Shown here piece by piece: positions 12,708-24,170 of a DNA stretch of 64,000 nucleotides. The notes beneath the pieces were generated by a model. That model was given only the letters and a program-made list of their open reading frames with translations, searched no databases and was not told the origin of the DNA. The position numbers and the translations under genes are program-made. Origin of the DNA: Lunularia cruciata (lineage: Eukaryota > Streptophyta > Marchantiopsida > Lunulariales > Lunulariaceae). Each line of letters opens with the position of its first letter. The stretch's first letter is position 1. Where the stretch lies: contig OX419762.1 of the NCBI GenBank assembly GCA_948567375.1, positions 14,824,001-14,888,000 on the forward strand. The letters are read 5' to 3'.

Positions 12708-13465
12708 TTTGACCAGAATTTGAAGATGCCGCTTGTAAGATATGAGGCAACCTCTTCAGATCTTTATCTTTGGACCATTCCAAGCTAACATATCTCGGTG
12801 ATGGTGGCGGAGTGTCGTTCCAGCGGGGCGGAGTACAAAGGAGGTACTTGTCGCCACTGGATCAGTAGGTGTGTTTCTTCACACCACCTTCTCCCTGGAG
12901 AGAAACGCAGGGCTATGGGAAGCAACTCAAGGGTCCACTTGAACCTTGTACCACCATAAGTAAAGTATGCAGGGAAAGTTATAGTCCATGAGGTAGATGA
13001 CTAATACGCATGGCTGAAATGAAGAATGGGAGGCCTGTTCTTTAAAAGAACTTACAGATGAACTATACTCGCCAAGGGGAAAATGCAACTTTTCAACTAC
13101 AAGCCCAATGAAAACTGTACGATATAGGCTCGGAGGAAGCAAGAGATATCTCTAAACGTTGAAGTTGCAAAAAACTACAAGCCAAGGGAGTTCAGGCTGC
13201 CACTGATATTGGCGGAGTTTGTCCGTCTATCAACATAAGAACTTCAATTTTCCTCATAGGATCCTAAGTTCTGTTCGTATCGAACTCCATGTTCTTCTTA
13301 TTATGGTGTCTGAGTAGGTCTTATGGGTAAGTGATTGCCTGGAGGCGACCCTGCTTAGACTTTGCGACTGCCGCGTTCCTCACTGCTCCGCCGAGTTCTC
13401 GTTGAACTCTCCTCTCCAGCAAATCGAACTCTGACACAGTACCCATTTCCTTCATCAGAGTACTG
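12708..13465 (-). CDS. Further exon-like blocks of the coiled-coil locus
   Basis: Three minus-strand blocks look coding. At about 13465-13350 the frame MKEMGTVSEFDLLERRVQRE continues as a helical stretch up to KSKQ. A second frame over the same bases is also open, so the reading is ambiguous. At about 13100-13065 the block EKLHFPLGEYSSS ends at a GTAAGT donor. At 12868-12708 the block YLLCTPPRWNDTPPPSPRYV is followed by LEWSKDKDLKRLPHILQ. The splice phases between them are unresolved. They either bridge the 13520-14959 exon to the 3' coiled-coil exons or start a separate gene. Confidence 0.4.
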
Positions 13466-13519
13466 CCATCGACATATCAAAACTCCGACTGTAGCTGTTC
13501 CATTGCTTTGTTCCTTTAC

Positions 13520-14959
13520 CGTCCTCCCTTAGTTTGCAGATGTTCTTGGGCCTTCGTGGAGAGACTAGAACATCCTGGACTAGGGAAGTTGTGCCACCAT
13601 CAGCTGACTGCCCGACACAACGGAATTTCTGTTTTTTAGATCTTAACTTACGGATTTTACACAAGATAAGAGCACAATACTTACCTTTGATCTCAGGCGC
13701 TGTCAATTTTCGGGGGTTCTTTGATTTGGGAATCAAAGGTTTATTCCTTTTGCGCTTTACATCTGTCTCTTCTCTCTCTTCCGGAAAGGCAGACTCGGAG
13801 CCATTTGTGTCTGTAATACACAAGCAAGCATTTGATCTACCGCTGGTTTCTGGAATAGAGTCCTTGCAGAACGTGCCTACTCGCGCTAGAGATTCCGGGG
13901 ATAGTTGATCTAGTTGTACCTTTGCAAGCTGCAACTTTGTTAGCTGCTGCTCAGCTTCACTCAAAAAAGTTTCCAAATTTTCGGTACCGAATTCTGAAGG
14001 GAAACTACTGCGTGCACTATCGCTGTCCTCGGCTCCGGTTTTCTGCTTACGAATGGATATGTCTGTCTCATTGGGTTCTTTCCCGTGTTTCAGGTATAAA
14101 AGTTCTGACCAAGTACTGGTAGAAGATGAATCATCATCTTGGAAATATATAGGATACTGGGACGGCTGTAGGTTTTGGCTTTTACGAGAATCATCTACTT
14201 CTTCCATTGCACAGAAGGCGGAAGACAAAACTGCAATTTGCTCTGGGTTTTTCAAATTTTCCGCTATAACCCGCAACCTTTCTCGTTTCTCCCTTGTCAA
14301 CCACCTTTGAGGTTTGTCACGCATTCCTATAAGTCCCCGCTCTTCCACGGGAACATACTGAACTTTGAAACCGTTCTCAAAAGCGACGGGTACTTCAGCT
14401 TCAGTTAACCTGACAGCCATCGTGACAGAAATTGGACCTCCACAGCTGGCCGTTTTATTTCCCATCCATTTTGACCACAGTGGATGCTTGGGATGTGAAG
14501 CAGACTTTAGCTCAAGTGCCAGTGGATGCCCCTCGTCGACTTCTGAGTTGTCGACGTGGTCGCTTCCATCTGCCGTTTCAGAAACGCTGCCTGTTCCCTC
14601 CCGTAGCTGTTGAGCATATCGTAGATTCCCTGATAATTTGTTTCTTTTAGGACGATCTTTTTGTTCATGATGCACCTTCTTGTCGAATGCCCTGGATACT
14701 TCTTTCATTTCCTGTTTGATTCGCAGCAATTCCTCGCAGACCGAAGAAATTTTAAAGTTATCACAAGAGGTAAGACTTCGGAGCTGCTTTTGAATGTCTT
14801 TAATCTTTCTCCTTGTGTCTAGTTCGAGGTATACTTTGGAGTCCCCAGACCGAGGAATCTGTTGTCCCGCACTGCAAAGGTGCTGATTATTCTTCCGTGG
14901 AAATCTCTTAAACAGCTGATCACGGAACTTTCGTGAAGCTTGGTCATATAAATCATCAT
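13520..14959 (-). CDS. Unknown protein with large central exon (basic, coiled-coil N-terminus)
   Basis: A long exon 14959-13685 (minus) is open for 424 codons between a CGCAG acceptor and an AAAG|GTAAGT donor. A phase-compatible second exon at 13603-13520 ends at GAGGACG|GTAAAG. The residues begin with a helical, basic segment (KFRDQLFKRFPRK ... TRRKIKDIQKQL ... RIKQEMKEVSRAFDKKVH). A more ordered middle part follows (FKVQYVPVEERGLIGM, PQRWLTREKRERLRVIAENL). The end is a Ser/Glu-rich tail and a Lys/Arg cluster (KRKRNKPLIPKSKNPRK) that could be a nuclear signal. The start codon is not certain; an ATG at 15025 in an upstream open block is one candidate. I do not recognise the family. It may share a transcript with the coiled-coil exons on its 3' side. 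Confidence 0.6.
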
Positions 14960-15380
14960 CTGCGATACAGCAGAAACCATGGACGCAATCAGTGTCTCAT
15001 AACACTGTTCAGGTATAATAATCATGAGTTACTTTCAAAACCGTATATTAGTTGCCTTCCTATTGTAAAAACTCTCAAATCGCCATGAGGACTGGAAATT
15101 GCTCGGTGCATTCATTGTCTTCCTCTGCCTGGAAATAATCTCCCATGCGCTCTAGATCCAACTCATACAAGTTGCTTGTTTAGCTGCATTTGAGATTCAG
15201 ACTACCTAAGCCCAGCACATATCCATGCGCTCTCAAGCCGTGTAGATGCTTTACGTTCGACCCAGGTAAGAAGAAGTTAGCGGACCATTATATCACCCAT
15301 TATCCTCGGACCCAAGCTGAGGTGAGCAAATTGGATGTGAAGAAGGGTTAAAAAGCATAGGTCTAGGAAGGGACAAGCAT

Positions 15381-15409
15381 CTGGCTGGCTGGCTGGCTGG
15401 CTGGCTGGC
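15381..15409. repeat. (CTGG)7 microsatellite
   Basis: Seven uninterrupted CTGG units lie between the stop codon of the 1372-aa gene and the start of the next minus-strand gene, so the repeat falls in presumed 3' UTR or intergenic DNA. Confidence 0.95.
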
Positions 15410-15462
15410 ATACTTGGCATCGATAGGTAGAAAGGATCGTCACTGGAAGTAAAAGCCATGTT

Positions 15463-18400
15463 TTATTGACATGCTGCTGTGCATAGTTGCTCAGTGGTGT
15501 CCAGACCTGATGATGAGTCATCAGATTCATTCTTATTGAAGATACGTTTTAAGGTCTTCGTGGAAAAGATAATTTTTCGTGCAGCGCGAACAGTTACAGC
15601 CGTCCCGCTACGTTCACTCGGTCCTGCAAGTGATAGCCATAATAAAGCATTAAAATTCCATGTCGTGCAAGACAGCGTGATTTGTTGAATGATAGACAGC
15701 ATTTGATATCCATGTATGGTTTTCATTAGAGCAGAACCTACTAATTGGACCAGCTATGGTTCAGTGGAAAAGGAAAGTAGTCATTACTGAATTACCTGAT
15801 ACTGATTCCCCCTCTTGGTGTGCATTTCTACATACACATCGTCTTGCACTCTGTTTAGACTGCTTGGCTAATGATCCAATGTCCTTGTCGTGCCCACTTT
15901 GAGAGAGGTGTTCCTGGATTATATCGTCCACCTCGTTGATATCCACTCCTCCTTCTACTCTTTTTTCGTGACTAACAGCTTGCGCGGACCTGTTTTTAAA
16001 CTCCTTCATCACTGCATGATATCTTTTTTCGCAATGTTGCCAGTTCTTCCAGTCCGATTCCCGTCGATTCGGGTCATCAATATCGCTCAGAGACAATTTA
16101 CTTGGGGAGATGTGTTCCTGGACTTCTTCATCCATCCCGCCGCTACCAGATCCTCCCCGTGTTATATTTTTCCGCCCAGTAACTTTCAAGCACCTCGTCT
16201 TCAACTGATTCAACATCTCTTCATATCTCTTTCCGTAATGTTCCCAATTTGATTCCCTCGTCTTCAAGTTGTCAATATCATTACAACATATTTGATGTCC
16301 ATTATCTTGGAATCCATAGTTCTTCGAGAAGTTACACGATCCAGTCCTTCCCCTCGGGTCGTTGACCCATGAGGAGTCTGCACCATTTTCCAACCTTTCC
16401 TTCCTCCTCTTTCTCAAATCATCTGGATACTTGTACTCGGGTTTATAGTCCACATTGAGAAATACGTGTTGGCAAGAAGCTGTAGTCTCCGCTTCTCGAT
16501 AGATTCCTCTAGTGCTACTGATTATTGCGCCTGCTATAGGTGTGGTCTTTATACGCGGCCCTGCCCGATGAACCGACGTTGACGTATTTGAATTCAAAGA
16601 ACCGTCATGAAATACCCACTCATAATTGTCTCTACAATCCTTAAAGCCCTCATCTTGCCCAACCCGGCTAGCTCGTCCAGTGGTGGCTTTACTCAGTGAA
16701 TTCGGAGCTTTACTCCAATCTTTCATTGAACCCATTGACGGGAAGACGGGTGGAGAACCCTTCTTCACACAGAACGGATGTCCTCTCAGTTGCTCTGCCT
16801 TATCATAAGATAATAGAGTCTCTTCGGTACAGTATCTACTTTGGACATGACAACACCCGCCATACTCGCACTGATGTTTTCTAGGAGCCTTTTGGTGCAA
16901 AAGAGATTCAGAAGCTTCCAGGCACTGGGATACAGAATCCAAATCTCGAAATAGTTTTGCTGGAGAGGATGACCAAGCCTGAGCCTCCACTTCCGTCGAT
17001 TCCATTCCATTCAACATATCACCGGTTGGAGGACATTCTCCTAAAAGACTAGCTTCATCTTGCGGGTAACAACTGTTCGAACCTTGTGACAGAATACCGT
17101 TGCTCTGGTTGTGTTGGTCTGAAGGCATTACTCCGACGTAATGCTCATGTTTGAAATCAGCGCTGTATCTAGAGCAAACCATCTCCTTCTGATCGTTATC
17201 GATGCAGCAATCTTCATTCACTTCAAAGGAAGAAGTACTGCGAGTATTGCTAGCATGCTGAAATTGTCTATCATAGTCTTGGGTTCCGAAGTCACCTGCT
17301 TCTTGAGGTACAGGAAACCTAACTATGCGTCGGAGCCACTTGTTTCCTGGACGTTGATGATTTTCTATCACCTCATCTGGTCTTTTCCGGCGAACACAAT
17401 TTTCATGAACAGACTTGGGCGTTAACCATCCATCTTTATGTACCCCTATCCTGGCGGTCTGCTGCAAGCAACTTCCACTGACCCAAGGGTTTCTATAAGT
17501 CCTGCTGTTATTAGAATCCGAGAAAGTAGAACCTGGTTCTTCTACATGAAGGTTATCTTCTATGGGTGTACTATGCATATAGTCTACGTCACTCATGGGA
17601 AGCTGGAAGTCGAACTTACTTTCTGGACTTTCAATGGCATCCTCATCGCAAATTGAAGTTTTCGAGAACGAGTACATTTTGAAACTGTCACGAGGGTGAA
17701 CGTTTGGGTAAGAACTTTGATAGTTGCTTGATTCAGCAGCTGGAAGCGTTTCATCTGTGGGCAGAGACACGGGGGGCTCCGGGTCATTGCGGCCTTGAGA
17801 TTTGAGAATGTGTATATATTCACAACTGTTCTCATTTTCCACCCCGAAAATTGTACTCTCAGTTGCAAATTTTTCCACGTTCCATTCAGCCCGTCTAGCC
17901 CTCTTGACACCGAAGTTCGAGATTCCATTGACATCATTTTCTCGTGAGTCGGTGTAAATATCACTCACATTGCACCCATCCTTTCCTCCAGATATCTCCT
18001 CCTTCCTTGATTCATCACTCACCTCACGAACATCAGGTTCCTCCAATCCTCTGTTATATGTCTCGGGTGATGGGCTGTCAGCATCACTCGTATCCTCTTC
18101 GGCCTCTCTTCCAGAGGTGGCTGTTAATGATTCACTTTCTTGACTATTTGAATCGTGTGTCTTCCTGCTTCCGACACAGAAACAGTTAGTATGACTCTCT
18201 GTCCTTCCCCAAGACTCCACTTGTGGACGATCTGGGCTTTTTATAGCTCGCGTACCCTTGATTTGCCTTCCGAGTGCCTTTTCCTTCCTTGGTCGGCTGC
18301 TTCTCCTGCCTCTGAGTCTGGGGTCTCCTGCATCTGCAATGACTTCTGTAGACATGTAATTGAATCGGGCAGGATCATTCTCCTCATTACCATTCCTGTC

Positions 18401-19753
18401 TCGTACTTGGCTTGGAGATTCCCTCGTCGCACACTGCCAATCTTCTTTACTGACTTCTTTTTCAAGCCGAGCACCCTTCAACCCTGATGAATGAAAAGCA
18501 TCTTCTGATTCCCGTCCAACTGAAAGCCTACGGTTTCTGAAGTTAGGACGTTTCTTCCTCCCTCGAATTTGATCTATGTCCTTCATCTGATTTCCACATT
18601 TGCACCGAGATCTACTACTGCTGTCACTGCCTGAGCTGAAAATCTTACGATCCGGATCCAGTTGAGGGGAATTTTCCCAGGATCTATTGACGATTGAGAA
18701 GTCGTCCTGGATCGATTTGCAGTCTTTCTTCTGAGGATCTGGATGTCCTGCACACTCTCCCTTTCCATTGGACTCGTTCGGTTTAGCCGAGAAGTCACCA
18801 TCACCAGAAAGTTTGGAGTTCTTCCGCCTATCAGAACCTTCAACGACGAGTTGTTTTCCTAAGGCAGGATCACAGAACTCAATTTCCACACTATACGCAG
18901 CTTCACTCCTGTTATCCTCTCTTCTCCAGGGAGTACTTCCAAGAACTTTCATGGTCACCTTACCTTGTCCCTGAACCTGTCCTCGCTCAATAGACTTCAG
19001 AATTTCTTCTACAATAAGATTGTCGTTAAGTCCAAGGTCAAAACTGAGAGTATCATCCTCGTTACCACCAGCTTTGCTATATCCAATCCTTCCCCGAATT
19101 GCTTCCTCTGATTGTTTCTTGCTGGAAGTATTCAGGGAAGGAAGACATCCGCTTATTGACTCATAGTCAGTCGCTTTTCTCTTTTCTTCACCGTCGATTG
19201 CCTCAGCTTCAAATGTGAAATTATGACCTTGAAAGAACATGGTTTGTATGTTACTGGGTTTTCGCGTTGGTGGATGGTTATCGAGTTGAGATGACTTGAA
19301 AGCTGCACCTGTTGTATTCAAGCTACTTCTTAGCCCTGTAATCCTATAGTCCCCCATCTCATCCTCCAGCGATTTCGTATTCAGCTTCTCTTCGTGTTGA
19401 CCGTAATAATCAGTCTCATATGACACGTGGGCATCAGTTGTGGGGGACCAAGTTCTACTGCATACTTCCATAACCGGTTTCTTCTTACAGTGGGCTACGT
19501 TTATTGCCAAGTTGCTTCTATCGCTATCTCTGTCCGATATCTCTGGTCGTTCTTCCACCATCTGCTCTCCTTCTTCCAGAGGATTTGACAAACTCTTCAG
19601 ATGTTTTGACCAGAAGATCCTTCCAAATGCTGCTACCCATGATTTCCTGGGAGCTTTGCCCTTCTTTTTCAACTGGCTCCCACCGCGTGGCAGTTCCATA
19701 GAGTCCTGAACAGCCATCAAGTTAACCTTGGTTCCAGTCACAGCTCTAGGCAT
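15463..19753 (-). CDS. Large, mostly disordered protein of unknown function (1372 aa, two exons)
   Basis: The first exon runs from ATG at 19753 to 15796 and ends TCAG|GTAATT. The second runs 15623-15463 after a TTGCAG acceptor and ends in TAA. Phases agree (3958 + 161 nt). The open frame extends eight codons further 5' but has no ATG there. The N-terminus is basic with an aromatic patch (KKKGKAPRKSWVAAFGRIFW). Most of the rest is Ser/Glu/Arg/Asp-rich and looks disordered, with KKRPNFRNRR-like basic clusters that suggest a nuclear protein. A more ordered block near residues 240-310 (IVEEILKSIERGQVQGQGKV ... YSVEIEFCDP) could be a small domain. Near the C-terminus a block of about 66 residues is duplicated in tandem (ESNWEHYGKRYEEMLNQLK, then ESDWKNWQHCEKRYHAVMKE). 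I do not recognise the family. A 4-kb open exon makes the gene itself secure. Confidence 0.85.
15900..16290 (-). repeat. Tandem duplication inside the 1372-aa gene
   Basis: Two diverged copies about 198 bp (66 codons) apart share the order D-I-D, R-E-S-(N/D)-W, G/E-K-R-Y, (L/F)K-x-R, a Gly-rich or charged linker, and QEH(I/L)SxS. The copies stay in frame, so this is a protein-level repeat. Confidence 0.75.
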
Positions 19754-19777
19754 CAAGTCTGGTAAACCTGAGCGCAC

Positions 19778-21573
19778 GAGGCTCCGAAATTGAAGACTGT
19801 TTAGAAATTGAGTTCGAATGGCAGAGCAAGAACTGGCTAGCTAAGCAGAATAGGCGTTGAGGACAGGCTCAGACGAAGTGGTGACTCCACTTACCACTTC
19901 GTTACCCTATTAGTAAAACATGTTGCTTCTGCGTATTTCTCAAGGAAACACAAAAGTATACTTCGGAAGACCGCTGATTATGTCCTTCCAAAGCTGCAGA
20001 CTCCAGTATCGCATGTCCGATAAAAAAATCTACGTAGTGATAATCTCCAGAATAACATTTTGTCCTGGGTCAGTGGAAAAGCACCAAATCTGCTCCAGAT
20101 AACCAAGAGACCCAATAAGGTCAAATGATTTTCAAATTGCCGTCTTATACAATACGAATGGTTTCCTTGAAACGATGTCGAAGAACTTCTCGAACTTCTA
20201 TGCTTCCAAAGTGGGAAAAACATAAATGGTTCAAGTGATATGAATATGCACACGAGCTTCATCGTTACATCTAGTTTCCTCTCCGGATGCCACGAAACCT
20301 TATAAATATAAGGTCTCATTAGAATCATCATATAGATGCTGATACTCTCAATTAAACTGATCTTCACCAATTGAGAGTCGCTACGTTATTAAATATAGTA
20401 ACAATTGGTGATCATCGATCAAAATTTGCGGTTTGAATCTCCCTGCGAGATCCATTTTATTTGATGTGGATATTCTGATGCATGGTCGTACACTGTAGCC
20501 TTTCATGTAGTGTCATCCAGTGACTGCAATCCCACGGTTGTATAATCACTAGGTTGCACCCGGAAGATCGGAAAGTACAACCTGGTTCCTCTTGCCGACC
20601 TATACTGTCAGCGCTGTGAGAAATAGAAAGGTTTGAAATAGAAGCAAGACTCCTGAGCTACTCCCCGTTCAAACACCAAGAGAAATTCGTGTTTATATGC
20701 TCTCCCGCCTCAATCAACCATCTTCGCTGAGCTTTTGCTATGTCCTCAGAAATGTAGTCTTGAACAAAATTTGTCAGCCTGTAGTTTGAACAAAAGTTAC
20801 CAGGTACTGACTGGTTATTTGCCCTCTCAGCTGGTATGACGAGTAAATCGTTCCGTAGAATATTGCAATGAAGTTCTTCAGTACATGAAGATCTCCAGCA
20901 TTAATTCCACAGACTCTTTAACGGTGCTCCAACTCAAATTCGACATCACTTGCTTCTACTTCATTCCTTCTTGTATGGAGAGTTGAAAGGTCGGAGTTCA
21001 GATTTTACTAGCCCCATTAATGGTCCAAAGAACTCTTCACAGGGATCCGCAGCCCCCAGGTGGAGAACGCTACCCCATCAATCGATGCAAGCAAGAGTTC
21101 GGATACACAGTTGGTGAAGGATATTAGCTCTTGATGATTGACGACCCTTTATTTTGTTCGATCAAGATTCGATAACAAAACGTAAGTGCCAGGTTCGCTG
21201 TATGGTACGATCTTGAAGAGCTGCGACCATTGACAACTCAGGAGTAGAACCGCTAGGCTCCTCGACGAGCTTAGCCCTTCACGCTCCCTCAAGCCGATGG
21301 GTTAGCCTGGACGGCACATGAACGGAAATCTTTGTTACTTGTGTATCTTGCCGATATTGTCTCGACAAGCACACACTGCCCTTCTGTCTTACCCCCATCA
21401 AAGTGATACACGGAACAGACGATTTCTTGCCAGGAGGCTCACTTTCACAGAACACTTCTGATAGACTAATCTGTGATTAAAAGTCATGCGCCAATTTGAA
21501 ATTACAGAGTAACATAGGACAGGTTCTTGATCTGTACATATTCCCCCAATACTTAAAATGAAACATACTAGTG
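19778..21573. other. Non-coding stretch upstream of the 1372-aa gene
   Basis: No convincing exon was found. The first few hundred bases upstream of 19753 presumably hold the promoter and 5' UTR of the minus-strand gene; I could not place a core promoter. Confidence 0.5.
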
Positions 21574-21837
21574 TCATCTCACATGCTCCCCTCTTCTTAC
21601 CCTTTGCACCAGCTCTTTTGAAAGCTCGCTCGCCACGTAGTCCCTCAGTCGAAGTTCTTCGTCTTCCCTTCCTGCTTCTTCCGCCTCTCTATCCAACCAG
21701 CGCGATACACAGGTAGATTGACAGTACCCCTTCATGTGCAAAGTAAGCCCTACCAAAACCGTTGGAACCCACCTGCCAGCAAGTTCTGAAAGCACTAATC
21801 TAGATTTCAATTCGTACCACTCGTCCCTATTCTCCAC
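21574..21837 (-). CDS. Possible terminal exon, unknown helical protein
   Basis: An open 88-codon block (87 residues) on the minus strand starts just after a TCTCACAG acceptor and ends in a stop at 21574. It encodes a charged, helical segment (WLDREAEEAGREDEELRLRD, then YVASELSKELVQRVRRG) after a short hydrophobic patch (RWVPTVLVGLTLHM). Composition and the clean acceptor favour a real last exon, but I found no upstream exon with a matching donor and do not recognise the product. Confidence 0.4.
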   Translation of the reverse strand: MENRDEWYELKSRLVLSELAGRWVPTVLVGLTLHMKGYCQSTCVSRWLDREAEEAGREDEELRLRDYVASELSKELVQRVRRGEHVR

Positions 21838-21960
21838 CTGTGAGACGGAACCGTTCAGCTCTCGCCTATCCGTTTGGCTAGGATACTATATATCTGGTTT
21901 AAACACAGGATCAGTCGCATCGTGTGATCTGTGCCCTCTTGAGCAGCGCCATCCAGGTCG

Positions 21961-22004
21961 TAAACGAGCTTCATCCGATTTTCAAGGAGGATGAAGCTCG
22001 TTTA
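21961..22004. repeat. Perfect 16-bp inverted repeat (hairpin)
   Basis: TAAACGAGCTTCATCC at 21961-21976 is mirrored exactly by GGATGAAGCTCGTTTA at 21989-22004, with a 12-nt loop. The function is unknown. Confidence 0.9.
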
Positions 22005-23500
22005 AATTTCGTCTGGCTAGGTGATGGATTATTGTACCCCACAAGTGTGTGAGGAGTATAGTAGAAATCTGTACTTCGGTGTACTGGAGGTATTGTTCTA
22101 AGCAGTTTCTACGATGACGCAGTCGGTTCTTTTGATGAAGAATGCGATGGGAAGAGTATCTAATCCAGTTACATGAGAAACACAATTTCCGAGCAAAACC
22201 TCGTTCTTGACATAGATTACGTGGGACTGACATCGCAAGAAAGCTCATGGTCGTTACAAGTAGGTGTGATTATAAATTCCAAGAAAGCAATCAGGTGGCG
22301 GAGAAACATACCCCAAGAGGTAACTTGCAGTTCTCGACTTGTTGTGCGTGGCTGTTTTGCTGTGTTTCACCTCATTCAAATAGTTACGCTCTCCTCTCCC
22401 TTTCTTTGCTCGTGATACATTTCTGCTGCAAACTGAGGTACTCGAAACAGTGTATTTCCCATAGTCATATTGCTCTGAAACGAGTCACCTCCACGTAAAT
22501 ATATCCAGCTGTTTCTGCCCATAGTTGGCTTTGCACTCCATTTCGCTGCTTCACGAGTTGTCAGTAGTCCATAATCACCTTCTTAAAACGTATTAGTGAC
22601 GTCGGTCCACGGACTGATCGAGTGGAAGGTACAAATCAGAACTGTATCTTCTGAATAATATCCAGAACTGTCACCCTATGCTGAGGCAATAGTTACAATC
22701 AACACAATTGGCACTCCCTACCTCGTTTCCTTCACTACAACCCGCACTCACTTTCCAAACGCTTGCGCCAGTTCTTGACTCAGGCATCTACTTTAAGATA
22801 CGTAACATCACTAGTACTCCACGTATGTCCTTAAGTTGGTTTCTGTCGCCATGCTTACTCCTACAAGATACAACACGCGATCTTTTTCCTCCCAGACACA
22901 ACTCCTCATGGAAGATCCCCACCAATGGATCGCAACCCAACTCCATCGTCAAGAAACATAAACAAACCTCACTTGAGTTCTCTGAATTAATATAGCTTCA
23001 GCTGAACAGCAAGTTCTGGCGTTCTTTAAAGGTAACAGCGCAGATCTCATCCCCTCTTATGTCTCATCCTGGTACGGCTTGATGGGGTCTTCCCATCCTT
23101 CGTGTTATTTTGCGTTACCTTCTCTCTTTTAAGCTAACGCGCATAGGATTTGCTACAACTCCTCGGCGCTGTTTACCGCAAAGACCCAAAAGGACACCGA
23201 AACGACTTCTGGCATGTGAACCGCGTACAGGAGTCACTTCAGCTGAGCAAGAAGTTTTGGCGGTCCCTATGGAAACAGCGGTGATTCACTAGCTCGGCAC
23301 CCAACTACACGTAGCGGAGATTTGGCGGTATTCATTCTGGAGTATTCGTCGCTCCGTATCATTGAGAGGCTGTCAACGTTCAAGGGCGCCAAACTGTACT
23401 GCGGGAGGAAACTATGCTGCTTGATGTTACATGGTTAGCTTTTGGTTGACTGCAGTTTATTCAAGAACGGCCAAAATGGAGTACGCCTTGGATTTATAAT
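22005..23500. other. Intergenic DNA with a weak local direct repeat
   Basis: No gene is supported. A block of about 45 bp starting CTTCAGCTGA at 22997 recurs in diverged form at 23236, about 240 bp away; both end in ACAGCG. Base composition drops to AT-rich at about 23500, where the transposon island starts. Confidence 0.45.
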
Positions 23501-24170
23501 TGTTTTGAACAATGAAACAACTTTAGTGAATTTTCAAGACGAATTTTTAATACATGCTGTGGTGATCTCAATTGATGATTATTGGCAATTGATATTTTGG
23601 ACAAAAGGGTTATAAGATATCTAGTAGTGGATCCCCTGCCATCTTTCTCCCATGGAGAATGGGAGAAAAGAACGTGTTCAAGGGGTGAAAGAGATTGCTC
23701 AAACCAAAGGATGAAGATACACCATATGTAATAATATCGAGTTATCCTTAGCAGAAGCTAGGTATAGCTAAAAGGAAAGATAGAATTAACATACCTCTAA
23801 GAATTTTAAGAAATATTTCAAAAGTAATTTGGTGAAAAATTTCCAAAAATATCTAAACAATTGAGTAATTTATATGCCAAGTCAAAGGTTAACATTAGTT
23901 TTTATTCCAAGAAAACAATGGTTTCTAGAAAGAAAATTCTTTGAAAACTTTCTGTGCAGACTTATACTTGATTTACTTATAAATACAAAAAACTTCTTGG
24001 AATTTCAATCAAAGCAAAGATAGATAGAATCTACATACCATCTAATTAGTTTCAATCAAACCATTAGTATTTTTATATCCATTTACTATCAAAACAATAA
24101 TTTCCTACAATTTATTCTTAAATGTTTGGGCAAGAGTTACTAAATGAAATCACCTTGTCTACAAAAGACC
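23500..24170. other. AT-rich island edge, no gene seen
   Basis: Very AT-rich DNA with no coding block or recognisable LTR end. It is likely old transposon sequence next to the reversed element IV. Confidence 0.4.
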
